Source: Streptomyces rapamycinicus NRRL 5491 (lineage in GTDB: Bacteria; Actinomycetota; Actinomycetes; Streptomycetales; Streptomycetaceae). Taken from it: DNA of 64,000 nucleotides. Within the stretch, counting starts at the first letter, position 1; each line of letters begins with the position of its first letter. Made by a program: the position numbers and the translations under genes. The DNA lies in the NCBI RefSeq assembly GCF_024298965.1, contig NZ_CP085193.1:4340001-4404000 (forward strand). Direction: 5' to 3'. The notes beneath the pieces were generated by a model, which did not search any database, was not told the origin of the DNA, and saw only the letters and a program-made list of their open reading frames with translations. Shown one piece after another: positions 53,701-62,688 of this stretch.

Positions 53701-54972
53701 TCAACGCTCCTGGCTGAGACGCTTGTTCATGTCGTCCTCGACCGACTTGGCCGCCTCGGCGGGCGACTTACCGGTGAGCACGGCGGTCATATAGCTCTTG
53801 ACGGGGTTCGGGGCGTTCTCCACCGCGGCCCATTCGGGGATCAGCGGGGTGGTGCCGCCGGTCGCGGCGGCCGGGGCGGCCGCCTGCCCGGCGGCGTTGC
53901 CCTTGAGCTGCGTCTGGAGCGACTCCTTGTTGGGGATGACACCGCCTTCCTTGGCGAGCTGTCCCTCGTAGGTGTCATTGAGCGCGATCTTCAGGAACTC
54001 CTTGGCCAGTTCCTGCTTCTCGCTGCCCGCGGCGATCGCGAGGTTGGAGCCGCCGAGGAAGACGCCCTCGGGCTTGCCCGCGGTCTCGCCCGGGATGGTG
54101 AAGTAGCCGATGTCCTTCTCGATCTTCGGGTTGGCCTTGATGGCGATCGCGGCTTCCCAGCCCATGCCGATGAAGGCACCGGTCTTGCCCTTGGCGAAGA
54201 CCTCCCCCTGCTGCGGGGTGGCCTCGTCCTTGTCCTTGGGGGCCTTGCTGAAGGACTGGTACTGCTTGTAGATGTCCATGGCCTTGCCGACCTTGGGGTC
54301 GGCGAGGTTGGAGACCCACTTGTCGCCGTCCTTCTTCACCAGGTCGGCGCCGGTGCCGATGGTCAGCCCGTCGAAGAAGTACCAGTTCTGGCCCGGGAGA
54401 TAGATGGGCTCGGCGTCGGTCTTCTTCTTGATGGTGTCGAGGTCGCGGAAGAACTCGGTACGGGTCTTGGGGGTGTCCTTGATCCCGGCGTCGGCCCAGA
54501 TCTTCTTGTTGTAGAGGACGACCCGGTTGGCCGCGTACCACGGCGCCGCGTACTGCTTGCCGTCGTAGACCGCGGACTTGTTGATCGACTCCGACCAGTC
54601 GGCGCCGATCGACTTCTTCAGGTCACCGAGTTCGGCCAGGCCGCCGGTCTGCGCGTAGGACGGGGTCTGGGTGTTGCCGATCTCCAGCACATCCGGCGGG
54701 TCGGACTCCGAGAGCGCGGTGGTCACCTTCTGCTGAATGCCGTTCCACTGCTGGATCTCCAGCTTCAGCTTGGCGCCCGTCTTCTTCTCGAAAGCGGCCT
54801 TGACATCCTTCGTCCAGCCGTCCGGCGTGGAGCCGTCCATCGCCCAGACGGTGAGCGTCTGCCCCTTGAATCCGTCCGCTCCGGCCTTGTCGTCATCGCC
54901 GTCGGACCCACAGGCCGCGACGGATACCAGCATTGCCGCGACACCCGTCGCCGCTATGAGCCCACGCTTCAC
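53701..54972 (-). CDS. dasA: chitobiose-binding lipoprotein DasA
   Basis: 423 residues from ATG 54972. Lipobox MLVSVAACGSDG (Cys21). Solute-binding protein family 1: LTVWAMDGSTPDGWTKDVKA, LKLEIQQWNGIQQKVTTALS, DPPDVLEIGNTQTPSYAQTG and later GAFIGMGWEAAIAIKANPKI. It captures chito-oligosaccharides outside the membrane for DasBC. First gene of the das operon; two DasR operators precede it. The 18-residue KKDGDKWVSNLADPKVGK loop is typical of DasA. Confidence 0.95.
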   Translation of the reverse strand: MKRGLIAATGVAAMLVSVAACGSDGDDDKAGADGFKGQTLTVWAMDGSTPDGWTKDVKAAFEKKTGAKLKLEIQQWNGIQQKVTTALSESDPPDVLEIGNTQTPSYAQTGGLAELGDLKKSIGADWSESINKSAVYDGKQYAAPWYAANRVVLYNKKIWADAGIKDTPKTRTEFFRDLDTIKKKTDAEPIYLPGQNWYFFDGLTIGTGADLVKKDGDKWVSNLADPKVGKAMDIYKQYQSFSKAPKDKDEATPQQGEVFAKGKTGAFIGMGWEAAIAIKANPKIEKDIGYFTIPGETAGKPEGVFLGGSNLAIAAGSEKQELAKEFLKIALNDTYEGQLAKEGGVIPNKESLQTQLKGNAAGQAAAPAAATGGTTPLIPEWAAVENAPNPVKSYMTAVLTGKSPAEAAKSVEDDMNKRLSQER

Positions 54973-55005
54973 AGCACACTCCTCAGAAGGCCGGATCAGG
55001 GGTTT

Positions 55006-55021
55006 AATGGTCCAGACCAGT
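55006..55021. promoter_or_regulatory. DasR operator (dre) 1 upstream of dasA
   Basis: AATGGTCCAGACCAGT agrees with the dre consensus ACTGGTCTAGACCACT at 13 of 16 positions. It starts 34 bases before the dasA start codon. DasR binds this site type and is released by glucosamine-6-phosphate. Confidence 0.85.
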
Positions 55022-55029
55022 GCCCGCAG

Positions 55030-55045
55030 CTTGGCCTAGACCTTT
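55030..55045. promoter_or_regulatory. DasR operator (dre) 2 upstream of dasA
   Basis: CTTGGCCTAGACCTTT agrees with the dre consensus at about 11 of 16 positions, including CTAGACC. It lies 24 bp from site 1, giving two dre sites before dasA, as in S. coelicolor. Confidence 0.7.
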
Positions 55046-55233
55046 TGGGGTGTCAAGGGTGTATAAGAGTCACCGGAGGCTCCGTTACCGGACCGACACT
55101 TCCCGACATCCGGACCGGCGGACCGCCCGGAGCCGGGACCGTGCCACGATGTGAGGCGCTGGATTCTTCAGGAGACCGGTGACGGAGATGGACGCCGGTG
55201 ACGGCAGCGGACCAGGAGTCGGAAGGGCGCGCG

Positions 55234-56028
55234 ATGGACACCGAGGGGGCAACGGCGGCAGCGGCGGCCACCACGACGGCCGAGAGCGACGGCAACGGCT
55301 CCAATGGGGCACGCACCGCGCGCGTCCCGAAGTACTACCGCCTCAAGCGCCACTTGCTGGAGATGACCGAGACCCTGCCACCGGGCACCCCGGTCCCACC
55401 GGAGCGCACCCTGGCCGCGGAGTTCGACACCTCGCGCACCACCGTGCGCCAGGCACTCCAGGAACTGGTCGTCGAGGGACGTCTGGAGCGGATCCAGGGC
55501 AAGGGCACGTTCGTGGCCAAGCCCAAGGTCTCCCAGGCGCTGCAACTCACCTCGTACACCGAGGACATGAAGGCCCAGGGCCTGGAGCCCACCTCCCAGC
55601 TGCTGGACATCGGCTATGTCACCGCCGACGACCGGCTCTCCGGGCTGCTGGACATCGCCGCCGGCGGGCGGGTGCTGCGCATCGAGCGGCTGCGGCTGGC
55701 CAGCGGTGAGCCGATGGCGATCGAGACCACCCATCTGTCGGCCAAGCGCTTCCCCGCGCTGCGCCGCAGCCTGGTGAAGTACACCTCGCTCTACACGGCC
55801 CTGGCCGAGGTGTACGACGTCCGGCTGGCCGAGGCCGAGGAGACCATCGAGACCTCGCTGGCCACCCCGCGCGAGGCGGGGCTGCTGGGCACGGACGTGG
55901 GGCTCCCGATGCTGATGCTCTCGCGCCACTCGCGGGACGCGGCCGGGGAGCCGGTGGAGTGGGTGCGCTCTGTCTACCGCGGGGACCGCTACAAGTTCGT
56001 GGCGCGGCTGCAGCGGCCGAACGACTGA
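55234..56028 (+). CDS. dasR: GntR-family regulator DasR
   Basis: 264 residues from ATG 55234 (GGAAGGG upstream); GTG 55198 would add 12 residues. GntR/HutC: after an Ala-rich lead, [54 protein letters not shown] (winged helix), then the UTRA domain with [20 protein letters not shown] and [20 protein letters not shown]. The S. coelicolor DasR has the same domain order and near-identical helix. It is a global regulator of chitosugar uptake, antibiotics and development. Divergent from dasA. Confidence 0.97.
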   Translation: MDTEGATAAAAATTTAESDGNGSNGARTARVPKYYRLKRHLLEMTETLPPGTPVPPERTLAAEFDTSRTTVRQALQELVVEGRLERIQGKGTFVAKPKVSQALQLTSYTEDMKAQGLEPTSQLLDIGYVTADDRLSGLLDIAAGGRVLRIERLRLASGEPMAIETTHLSAKRFPALRRSLVKYTSLYTALAEVYDVRLAEAEETIETSLATPREAGLLGTDVGLPMLMLSRHSRDAAGEPVEWVRSVYRGDRYKFVARLQRPND

Positions 56029-56180
56029 CCAGCTTTCTTTCTCATACCGATATACGGACGGGTAGTGACGGCCGCCCGGCCCCGGGCTTAGATTTCCTGC
56101 GCATTACACAAATGATCAGCTGTGATCCAGGTGATCGACTGTGACGCAGGTGATGAGCCGAGGGGACTGGAGCCCGCCAC

Positions 56181-56441
56181 ATGTCAGACACGTCCGCTTC
56201 ACCCGGCAGGAGACCGGTCGTGACGCCCACGCGCGTCGTGGCCGCTCTGTGCCTGATCGCCCCGTTTGTCGGGATGCTCTGGGTCGGTTCGTACGGCAAG
56301 GTCGAGCCGACCCTCATCGGGATCCCGTTCTTCTACTGGTACCAGATGCTCTGGGTGCCGATCTCGGCCGTGCTGACCTCGGTCGCCTACATCCTGGTCC
56401 GCCGCGAGCAGCGGGAGCGCAAGGGGGGTGACTCCGCATGA
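56181..56441 (+). CDS. DUF3311 small membrane protein
   Basis: 86 residues from ATG 56181. Two transmembrane segments (VVAALCLIAPFVGMLWVGSY, VPISAVLTSVAYILVRREQR) with a FYWYQMLWVP motif between. DUF3311 proteins accompany SSS-family symporters, and the ATGA overlap with the next gene supports a two-part transporter. Confidence 0.88.
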   Translation: MSDTSASPGRRPVVTPTRVVAALCLIAPFVGMLWVGSYGKVEPTLIGIPFFYWYQMLWVPISAVLTSVAYILVRREQRERKGGDSA

Positions 56442-58051
56442 ACGGCGGAGTGAACGGCGTCGCGCTCGCCGTCTTCATCTTCTTCTTCGTGGCCGTCACG
56501 GTCATGGGCTTCCTGGCCGCGCGCTGGCGCGCCGCCGAGAACGCCAACAACCTCGACGAGTGGGGTCTGGGCGGCCGCAGCTTCGGCACCTGGATCACCT
56601 GGTTCCTGCTCGGCGGCGACCTGTACACCGCGTACACCTTCGTCGCCGTCCCGGCCGCGATCTACGCGACCGGCGCGGCCGGGTTCTTCGCGGTCCCGTA
56701 CACCATCCTGGTCTACCCGCTGATCTTCACCTTCCTGCCCCGGCTCTGGTCGGTGTCCCATAAGCACGGGTACGTCACCACCTCGGACTTCGTCCGCGGC
56801 CGCTTCGGCTCCAAGGGTCTTTCGCTGGCCGTCGCGATCACCGGCATCCTCGCCACCATGCCGTACATCGCCCTCCAGCTGGTGGGCATCCAGGCGGTAC
56901 TGGACGTGATGGGCGTCGGCGGCGGGGAGAACACCAACTGGTTCATCAAGGACCTGCCGCTGCTGATCGCCTTCGGTGTGCTCGCCGCGTACACCTACTC
57001 CTCGGGTCTGCGCGCCCCCGCGCTGATCGCGTTCGTCAAGGACACCCTGATCTACATCGTCATCGCGGTGGCGATCATCTACATCCCGATCAAACTGGGT
57101 GGCTTCGACGACATCTTCAGCGCGGCGAACGACAAGTTCACCAAGGCCGGTGCGGGCGGACTCGCACCCCCGGCGGAGGGGCAATGGGCGTACGGCACGC
57201 TGGCCCTGGGCTCGGCCCTCGCCCTGTTCATGTATCCGCACTCGATCACGGCCACGCTCTCCAGCCGCAGCCGTGAGGTGATCCGCCGCAACACCACGAT
57301 CCTGCCGCTGTACTCGCTGATGCTGGGGCTGCTGGCACTGCTGGGCTTCATGGCCATCGCCGCCGGGGTGACCGTCGAGAACGGCCAGCTGGCCATCCCC
57401 CAGCTCTTCGAGGACATGTTCCCGGACTGGTTCGCGGGGGTCGCCTTCGCCGCGATCGGCATCGGCGCACTCGTCCCGGCGGCCATCATGTCCATCGCCG
57501 CCGCCAACCTCTTCACCCGCAACATCTACAAGGACTTCCTGCGGCCGAACGCCACGCCCGAGGAGGAGACCAAGGTCTCCAAGCTGGTCTCGCTGCTGGT
57601 GAAGGTCGGCGCGCTGATCTTCGTGCTGGGCATGGACAAGACCGTCGCGATCAACTTCCAGCTGCTGGGCGGCATCTGGATCCTCCAGACCTTCCCGGCC
57701 CTGGTGGGCGGCCTGTTCACCCGCTGGTTCCACCGCTGGGCACTGCTGGCGGGCTGGGCCGTCGGCATGGTCTACGGAACGTGGAAGGCGTACGACACCC
57801 CGAGCGGCACCCAGAAGCACTTCGGCAACACCGCCGATGTGCCCGGTATCGGCGAGATCGGCTACATCGGCCTCACCGCCATCGTGCTCAACGTGGTGGT
57901 CACGGTCGTCCTGACGCTGATCCTGCGGGCGGTCAAGGCCCCGGACGGCGTGGACGAGACGTCCGCCGCCGACTACAAGGCGGACGCGGGCGACCCCGGC
58001 GTCCAGACCGACCTCCCGCCCGCCACGGCGGGCGCCCCTGGCGGCCACTGA
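56438..58051 (+). CDS. solute:sodium symporter, MctP/monocarboxylate type
   Basis: 537 residues; ATG overlaps the DUF3311 stop. SSS family with about 13 transmembrane segments: LGGRSFGTWITWFLLGGDLY, YVTTSDFVRGRFGSKGLSLA, SALALFMYPHSITATLSSRS and ALVPAAIMSIAAANLFTRNI. The DUF3311 partner and these motifs fit the monocarboxylate/pyruvate-lactate transporter subgroup. The substrate is not proven. Confidence 0.9.
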   Translation: MNGGVNGVALAVFIFFFVAVTVMGFLAARWRAAENANNLDEWGLGGRSFGTWITWFLLGGDLYTAYTFVAVPAAIYATGAAGFFAVPYTILVYPLIFTFLPRLWSVSHKHGYVTTSDFVRGRFGSKGLSLAVAITGILATMPYIALQLVGIQAVLDVMGVGGGENTNWFIKDLPLLIAFGVLAAYTYSSGLRAPALIAFVKDTLIYIVIAVAIIYIPIKLGGFDDIFSAANDKFTKAGAGGLAPPAEGQWAYGTLALGSALALFMYPHSITATLSSRSREVIRRNTTILPLYSLMLGLLALLGFMAIAAGVTVENGQLAIPQLFEDMFPDWFAGVAFAAIGIGALVPAAIMSIAAANLFTRNIYKDFLRPNATPEEETKVSKLVSLLVKVGALIFVLGMDKTVAINFQLLGGIWILQTFPALVGGLFTRWFHRWALLAGWAVGMVYGTWKAYDTPSGTQKHFGNTADVPGIGEIGYIGLTAIVLNVVVTVVLTLILRAVKAPDGVDETSAADYKADAGDPGVQTDLPPATAGAPGGH

Positions 58052-58081
58052 CGCCTTAGCGGCGGGCCGCGCGGATTGACG

Positions 58082-58128
58082 GCGAACGGGCCGTCGGCTC
58101 CTTCGGGGAGCCGGCGGCCCGTTCGCCG
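58082..58128. terminator. hairpin after the symporter gene
   Basis: GCGAACGGGCC and GGCCCGTTCGC pair around a stem that also includes GGCTCC/GGAGCC and a TTCG loop. It begins 31 bases past the symporter stop. Confidence 0.7.
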
Positions 58129-58179
58129 TACGTACGGCGCCGGCGTCAGGGGCGCTGGGGTGCTGGGGTGCTGGGGTTG

Positions 58180-58650
58180 CCTGGCGGACCGTGACGCCTG
58201 CGGCGGGCTTGTCCCCTCCCCGCCCCTTCCCACGGCATCGATATGCGGCTCCGCCGCGTGGTGGGGCTCCGCCCCAGACCCCGCTCCTCAAACGCCGGAG
58301 GGGCTGAAAATCGGGGCTCCGCCGGGTGGCAGGGGCTCCGCGCCGTAGTCCGGCTCCGCCGAGCGGCGGGGGCTCCACCCCTGGGCCCCGGGGCCTGGGG
58401 GCGGAGCCCCACCATCCAGCCCCTCCGGCGCTTGAGGAGCAGGGCCGGGGGCAGAGCCCCCACCTTCCAGCCCCTCCACCCCTGGCCCCCGGGACCCGGG
58501 GCAGAGCCCCACCACCCAGCCCCTCCGGCGCTTGAGGAGCGGGGCCCGGGGCGGAGCCCCGCCTTCCAGCCCCTCCGGCGATTGAGGAGCGGGGTCTGGG
58601 GCGGAGCTCCAGTTTTCGGGAAGGGGCGGGGTGGGGAACAACCCGCCGCA
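58180..58650. repeat. dispersed GC-rich palindromic repeat, copy 5 (tandem)
   Basis: The largest copy. CCCCTCCCCGCCCCTTCCC opens it and GGGAAGGGGCGGGGTGGGGA closes it. Inside, a unit containing CAGCCCCTCCGGCGCTTGAG followed by GGAGC and a GGGGC-GAGCCCC core recurs four times. It fills the gap between the symporter and SDR genes. Confidence 0.8.
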
Positions 58651-58654
58651 GGCG

Positions 58655-59566
58655 TCAGGAGGCCGGTGCGGCGAGGTAGTCGCCGTGCTCCACGTCCTCC
58701 AGCAGGGTCGGATGGGCGGGCGTCCAGCCGACCAGCTCCCGGGTGCGAGAGCTGGAGACCGGCCCGTCGAAGCCGTAGAACGTGGCCATCGCCGGGCTGA
58801 CGAAGTGCCCGGCCGCCTCCTCAGGGGTCAGGGAAACCGCGGGCAGGCCAAGACCCCGCCCGACCGTCTCCGCGATGCTCCTGAAGGGGACGCCGCTCTC
58901 GGCCACCCCGTGCAGCACACTCCCCGCCGGAGCCTTCTCCAGCGCCAGGCGGAACAGAACGGCCGCGTCGCGCCGATGGACCGCGGGCCACCGGTTGCCC
59001 CCGTCGCCGACGTACGCCGAGACCCCGGTCTTCCGGGCGGTGGCGACGAGCATGCCGATGAACCCGTAGTCCCCGGGCCCGTGGACGGTCGGAGCGAGCC
59101 GGACCACGCTGGCGCGCACCCCCCGGTCGGCGAAGCCCAGGCACGCCCGCTCGCCCGGGATCCGGAACCCGGCGATCCCGGCCGTGTCGGGCTCGTCCGT
59201 CTCGGTGGTCTCCCGCCCTCCGGGCATGACCAGCGTGCCGGAGGTGGAGACGAACGGCTTGCCCGAGTGCTCCAGCGCCTCGCCGAGCGCCTCGATCGCG
59301 GTCCGGTCGCGCCGCTCCAGGTCGTCCGGGTCGGCGAAGTCGCCACCGAAGGCCATGTGCAGAACCCCATCAGCGGCCTCGGCGCCGCCGCGCAGGCTGT
59401 CGAGGTCTTCCAGGGAGCCGCGGTACGGGGTCGCGCCCAGCGACTCCAGCCGGGCGGCGGCGGTGTCCGAGCGCGCCAGACCGGTGACGGTATGACCGGC
59501 CGCGACGAGCTCGGCGACGACGGTGGGGCCGGTCAACCCGGAACCACCGGTAACGAAGACATGCAT
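58655..59566 (-). CDS. NAD-dependent epimerase/SDR-family oxidoreductase
   Basis: 303 residues from ATG 59566. Extended SDR Rossmann start HVFVTGGSGLTGPTVVAELV, then GLARSDTAAARLESLGATPY and LEDLDSLRGGAEAADGVLHM. The catalytic YxxxK is not clear in the GERACLGFADRG region, so it may act like NmrA proteins rather than a true epimerase. It is divergent from the TetR gene, whose operator set lies between. Confidence 0.85.
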   Translation of the reverse strand: MHVFVTGGSGLTGPTVVAELVAAGHTVTGLARSDTAAARLESLGATPYRGSLEDLDSLRGGAEAADGVLHMAFGGDFADPDDLERRDRTAIEALGEALEHSGKPFVSTSGTLVMPGGRETTETDEPDTAGIAGFRIPGERACLGFADRGVRASVVRLAPTVHGPGDYGFIGMLVATARKTGVSAYVGDGGNRWPAVHRRDAAVLFRLALEKAPAGSVLHGVAESGVPFRSIAETVGRGLGLPAVSLTPEEAAGHFVSPAMATFYGFDGPVSSSRTRELVGWTPAHPTLLEDVEHGDYLAAPAS

Positions 59567-59584
59567 GGGACTCCCACTTAGTGC

Positions 59585-59641
59585 CAGTGACTGGCGCTAC
59601 TTAGCGCCAGTCACTGACCTTACGATAGCGCCAGTCACTGA
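59585..59641. promoter_or_regulatory. three-copy TetR operator between SDR and TetR genes
   Basis: TAGCGCCAGTCACTGA occurs at 59602-59617 and 59626-59641 (24-bp pitch), and its reverse complement (CAGTGACTGGCGCTA) lies at 59585-59599. GCCAGT-G-ACTGGC inside the first copy is itself a palindrome. The array spans the promoter of the SDR gene. Confidence 0.75.
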
Positions 59642-59685
59642 CGCAACGGAATGTCGGCCGTCGGCGTGTGCGGTAACCTCGGGGC

Positions 59686-60255
59686 GTGCCACGGAGCGGA
59701 GCAGAAGCGCGCCGCCGCCTTCAGCAGGCGGCTCTGGAGCTGTACCGGGAGCGCGGATTCGACCGGACCACCACGGCCGAGATCGCCGCTCGGGCCGGTG
59801 TCAACGAGCGCACGTTCTTCCGGCACTTCCCCGACAAGCGCGAGGTGCTCTTCGACGGCGAGGCCGATCTGCGCGCCGCGCTGATGCGGGAGGTGGCCGA
59901 GGCGCCCGACGGCCTGCGACCGCTGGAGATACTGCTCCACGCCTTCCGGAAAGCCGGCCGGATCCTCGAGGAGAACCGTCCGTTCTCCGAACCACGACTT
60001 GCGATCATCGCCGTGACGCCGGCGCTCCGCGAACGCGACTTGGCCAAGGCGGCGTCCCTCACCGAAGCCGTGGCGCAGGCCCTGCGGCAGCGCGGTGTCG
60101 CCGACCGGCTGGCCGACCTGGCCGCCCAGACCGGCTGGGCCACCTTCCACCACGCCGCCGGGGCCTGGATCGACGACCCCACAGAGAGCCTGGACGCGCA
60201 CCTCCTCCGGGCCTTCGACGATCTGCGCGACCTCTCCGCGACCGTCCTGACCTGA
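59686..60255 (+). CDS. TetR-family repressor
   Basis: 189 residues from GTG 59686. Helix-turn-helix RRLQQAALELYRERGFDRTT, AARAGVNERTFFRHFPDKRE in the first 55 residues. TAACCT ends six bases before GTG with no ribosome site, so the mRNA is probably leaderless. It likely represses itself and the divergent SDR gene through the 59585-59641 array. Confidence 0.92.
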   Translation: MPRSGAEARRRLQQAALELYRERGFDRTTTAEIAARAGVNERTFFRHFPDKREVLFDGEADLRAALMREVAEAPDGLRPLEILLHAFRKAGRILEENRPFSEPRLAIIAVTPALRERDLAKAASLTEAVAQALRQRGVADRLADLAAQTGWATFHHAAGAWIDDPTESLDAHLLRAFDDLRDLSATVLT

Positions 60256-60328
60256 GTACCGGTACCTAGGCCGCCCTGAGCGGCCGCGCGGATCCGGGCC
60301 GCCGGGGCCGGGACCTACCGTCCGGTAT

Positions 60329-60979
60329 ATGACCGAAAGTGAGGCGCCCGCCAGAAAGGGCGGCAGTGGGTGGCGCGTCGGGTGCACCAGCGTGCTGGCG
60401 CTGGCCGTGGCCGGACTCGCGGGGCTCGCGTACGCGAGCGTCGACTCCACCTATCCCGACGTCGACCCCGAGAAGCGGGCGCGCCGGCTCTCCGGGTACT
60501 CCCGGGACGCCTACGCCGCGCTCGGCATCGACCGCACGGTTGAAGGCGGTTACGTCGATGTCGACAACCACAACACCTACGACTCCAACTACTGCTACCC
60601 GGACGGCCTGTTCAGCTTCGCCGACCCGCCCGTGGAAGGCGCGTACCAGCTGATCCACGGGTGGTCGATCGGAAAGGTGGACCGGGCGGAGGCGCTGCCC
60701 GCGCTGCGCAGGGTGCGGGATCACCTCAAGGCGGAGGGGTGGCGCATCACGGAGTTCGGGAAGGACGAGCAGGTCGAGGAGTGGAGCGTCGAGGCCGAGC
60801 GCGACGGCTTCAGTACCGGGGTCACCTGGGAGGCGGAGTTCCACCGGCTCGGCGGAGGCAGCGGTGGGCCCTGCGCGATGGACCCGGACTGGAGCCAGGA
60901 GAAGGAGGAATCGTACGACTCCTACGGAGAGCCGGAGCTGAACTCCTTCCCGCCTGCTATGACGCCCGGCGGGCGTTAG
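60329..60979 (+). CDS. membrane-anchored hypothetical protein
   Basis: 216 residues from ATG 60329. One N-terminal membrane segment (WRVGCTSVLALAVAGLAGLA), then an extracytoplasmic domain with YDSNYCYPDGLFSFADPPVE. The two cysteines (NYCYPDG, GGPCAMDPDW) may form a disulfide. No family recognised. TACCGT ends seven bases before ATG, so the mRNA is probably leaderless. Its stop codon overlaps the stop of the convergent ATPase gene. Confidence 0.7.
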   Translation: MTESEAPARKGGSGWRVGCTSVLALAVAGLAGLAYASVDSTYPDVDPEKRARRLSGYSRDAYAALGIDRTVEGGYVDVDNHNTYDSNYCYPDGLFSFADPPVEGAYQLIHGWSIGKVDRAEALPALRRVRDHLKAEGWRITEFGKDEQVEEWSVEAERDGFSTGVTWEAEFHRLGGGSGGPCAMDPDWSQEKEESYDSYGEPELNSFPPAMTPGGR

Positions 60980-61470
60980 GCGGCGATCTCGAAGGCGTCG
61001 CAGGTGTGTTGCGGCGCGAGTTCGAACCAGAGCAGCTTGCCGCTCCGCCCGAAGAGCTCGTCGGCGAGGGCGTAACCGCCCCAGTTGTCGGCGCAGATCC
61101 GGACGATGAGAAGACCACGGCCGTAGGTGGCCTCGGTGTTCGCGGCGGCCTCCGCGAGGGCGGACGAGCGGTCGAAGAGGGCCGGGGGCTTGTCGAAGGG
61201 CGGCGGGATGTCGGGATTGGTGTCCCACACGCTGATCCGCAGACGCCCCTCCTCCACGGCGCGGATGCGCATTTCGGCGGGGCCGGTGGTGTGGCGGTAG
61301 GCGTTGGTGACCATCTCGCTCGCGACGAGGGTCGCGGGGTCGGTGAGCTCGCCCAGCTCGTGCCGGGCGAGGACCGCACGGAGGGTAGTGCGGGCGATGG
61401 CCGCGGCGCGGGGGTCATGGGGCAGGCGTAGTGAGTACGACCAGGGGTTTTCCGGGGCTACGGTGGGCAT
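60976..61470 (-). CDS. RsbW-like ATP-binding protein of a WhiJ-type triad
   Basis: 164 residues from ATG 61470 (CGGAGA upstream). HATPase N-box ELTDPATLVASEMVTNAYRH and G-box TEATYGRGLLIVRICADNWG; no histidine-kinase core. Anti-sigma-like ATPases of this kind sit beside WhiJ-type XRE genes and DUF397 genes throughout Streptomyces (abaA-like clusters). Its stop overlaps that of the convergent gene at 60979. Confidence 0.85.
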   Translation of the reverse strand: MPTVAPENPWSYSLRLPHDPRAAAIARTTLRAVLARHELGELTDPATLVASEMVTNAYRHTTGPAEMRIRAVEEGRLRISVWDTNPDIPPPFDKPPALFDRSSALAEAAANTEATYGRGLLIVRICADNWGGYALADELFGRSGKLLWFELAPQHTCDAFEIAA

Positions 61471-61528
61471 GAAGTCTCCGGTCTGTGCGGGGAGTTGTGC
61501 GACGTCCCGGCACACACCGTAGTCGGCA

Positions 61529-61552
61529 CACCTTAAGGTATTCACCCTTGAG
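61529..61552. promoter_or_regulatory. direct repeats in the ATPase-XRE gap
   Basis: CACCTTAAG and CACCCTTGAG occur 14 bp apart, and the first contains the palindrome CCTTAAGG. They lie between the divergent ATPase and XRE genes and so are candidate XRE sites. Weak evidence. Confidence 0.35.
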
Positions 61553-61622
61553 CGGAAAAGGGCTGCATATACCACCCGTGTGAGTGACACGCCTGTTGCG
61601 CATGAGCAGAGAGAATCGGCAG

Positions 61623-62483
61623 ATGCCCATGAGAAGCGTTCCGACCGCACGCCAACTCCGCCTCGGCGCCGAGCTCCGTAGGCTCCGCGAGCGCGCTGGG
61701 ATGTCGTCGACCGAGGCCGGGAGCTTGCTCGGCACCAACCAAACAGCGATCAGCAATATCGAGGCGAGCCGGTTGGGCGTGAGCGCGGACCGGCTACGAG
61801 CACTCGCGCGGAACTACTCATGCGCGGACCAAGCGCTGATCGCGGCGCTCATCGACATGTCGGCACAGCGCAAGCGCGGCTGGTGGGAGGAGTACCGGGA
61901 AATCCTGCCCACCGGGCTGCTGGACCTGGCCGAGCTCGAACACCACGCCGTGGCACTGCGCACGGCGTACATCGCGCACGTGCCCGGTCTGCTTCAGACG
62001 GCCGAGCACGCCCGTGAGATCTTCCGGCAGGTCGTTCCGACACTGCCTCCGCCAGAGGTGGAGCATCGCGTCTCGCATCGCATCAAACGCCAAGGCATTC
62101 TGTACCGGGACAAGCCCACGCCGCTTACGGCCATCGTCCATGAGGCCGCTTTGCGTATGCGCTTCGGAGGAGCGGACATGGCACGGGCGCAGTTGCAGCA
62201 CATCCTGGACATGAGCGAGCACGGCCACATCAAGGTGGTCGTGATCCCCTTCGAGGCCGGATCGTTTCCCGGCTCGGGGCAGTCGATCCTCTATGCCGCT
62301 GGGCAGGTCCCACAGCTGGACACCGTGCAGCTCGATACGGAGCATGGCTCCGAACTCCTCGACGCAGCAGCCCAGTTGGAGAAGTACCGCGTCGTGCTGG
62401 ACCGTATGGAAACGGTCGCGCTCCCGGAGAGCCGATCACGCGATCTCATCCAGAGCATCATCCGCACCCTGAAAGGTGAATGA
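61623..62483 (+). CDS. XRE-family regulator with DUF5753 (WhiJ-like)
   Basis: 286 residues from ATG 61623; ATG 61602 is an alternative. HTH_31 helix-turn-helix RQLRLGAELRRLRERAGMSS, GSLLGTNQTAISNIEASRLG, then the DUF5753 domain (QRKRGWWEEYREILPTGLLD, ELEHHAVALRTAYIAHVPGL, QTAEHAREIFRQV). These are the WhiJ-type regulators, which act with a small DUF397 protein (next gene) and often an RsbW-like ATPase (divergent gene). Confidence 0.92.
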   Translation: MPMRSVPTARQLRLGAELRRLRERAGMSSTEAGSLLGTNQTAISNIEASRLGVSADRLRALARNYSCADQALIAALIDMSAQRKRGWWEEYREILPTGLLDLAELEHHAVALRTAYIAHVPGLLQTAEHAREIFRQVVPTLPPPEVEHRVSHRIKRQGILYRDKPTPLTAIVHEAALRMRFGGADMARAQLQHILDMSEHGHIKVVVIPFEAGSFPGSGQSILYAAGQVPQLDTVQLDTEHGSELLDAAAQLEKYRVVLDRMETVALPESRSRDLIQSIIRTLKGE

Positions 62484-62685
62484 GTTGTCCGCTCGCGATT
62501 GGCAAAAGTCCTCGTTCAGCGGGGAAGGCAACGCCTGCCTCTACGTCTCCGCACTCGACAACGCCACCATCCGGCTCCGCGAGAGCGACGAACCCGAGAC
62601 CATCCTCACCACCAACCCCACCGCCCTAGGGGCCCTCATACGCAGCGCCAAGGCGGGGCAGCTCGACCACCTCGGCGAGGCGTAA
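62476..62685 (+). CDS. DUF397 small protein
   Basis: 69 residues from GTG 62476, overlapping the XRE stop by eight bases; TTG 62485, three codons later, has a better ribosome site (AAAGGTG). DUF397 hallmark: RDWQKSSFSGEGNACLYVSA, ATIRLRESDEPETILTTNPT. It is the usual partner of the upstream DUF5753 regulator, which it is thought to inhibit or license. Confidence 0.88.
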   Translation: MNELSARDWQKSSFSGEGNACLYVSALDNATIRLRESDEPETILTTNPTALGALIRSAKAGQLDHLGEA

Positions 62686-62688
62686 GGA

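Noticed and set aside
56387..58378. 663-codon minus-strand frame opposite the symporter
   Set aside because: Shadow of an intact SSS transporter; it also runs through the palindromic repeats.
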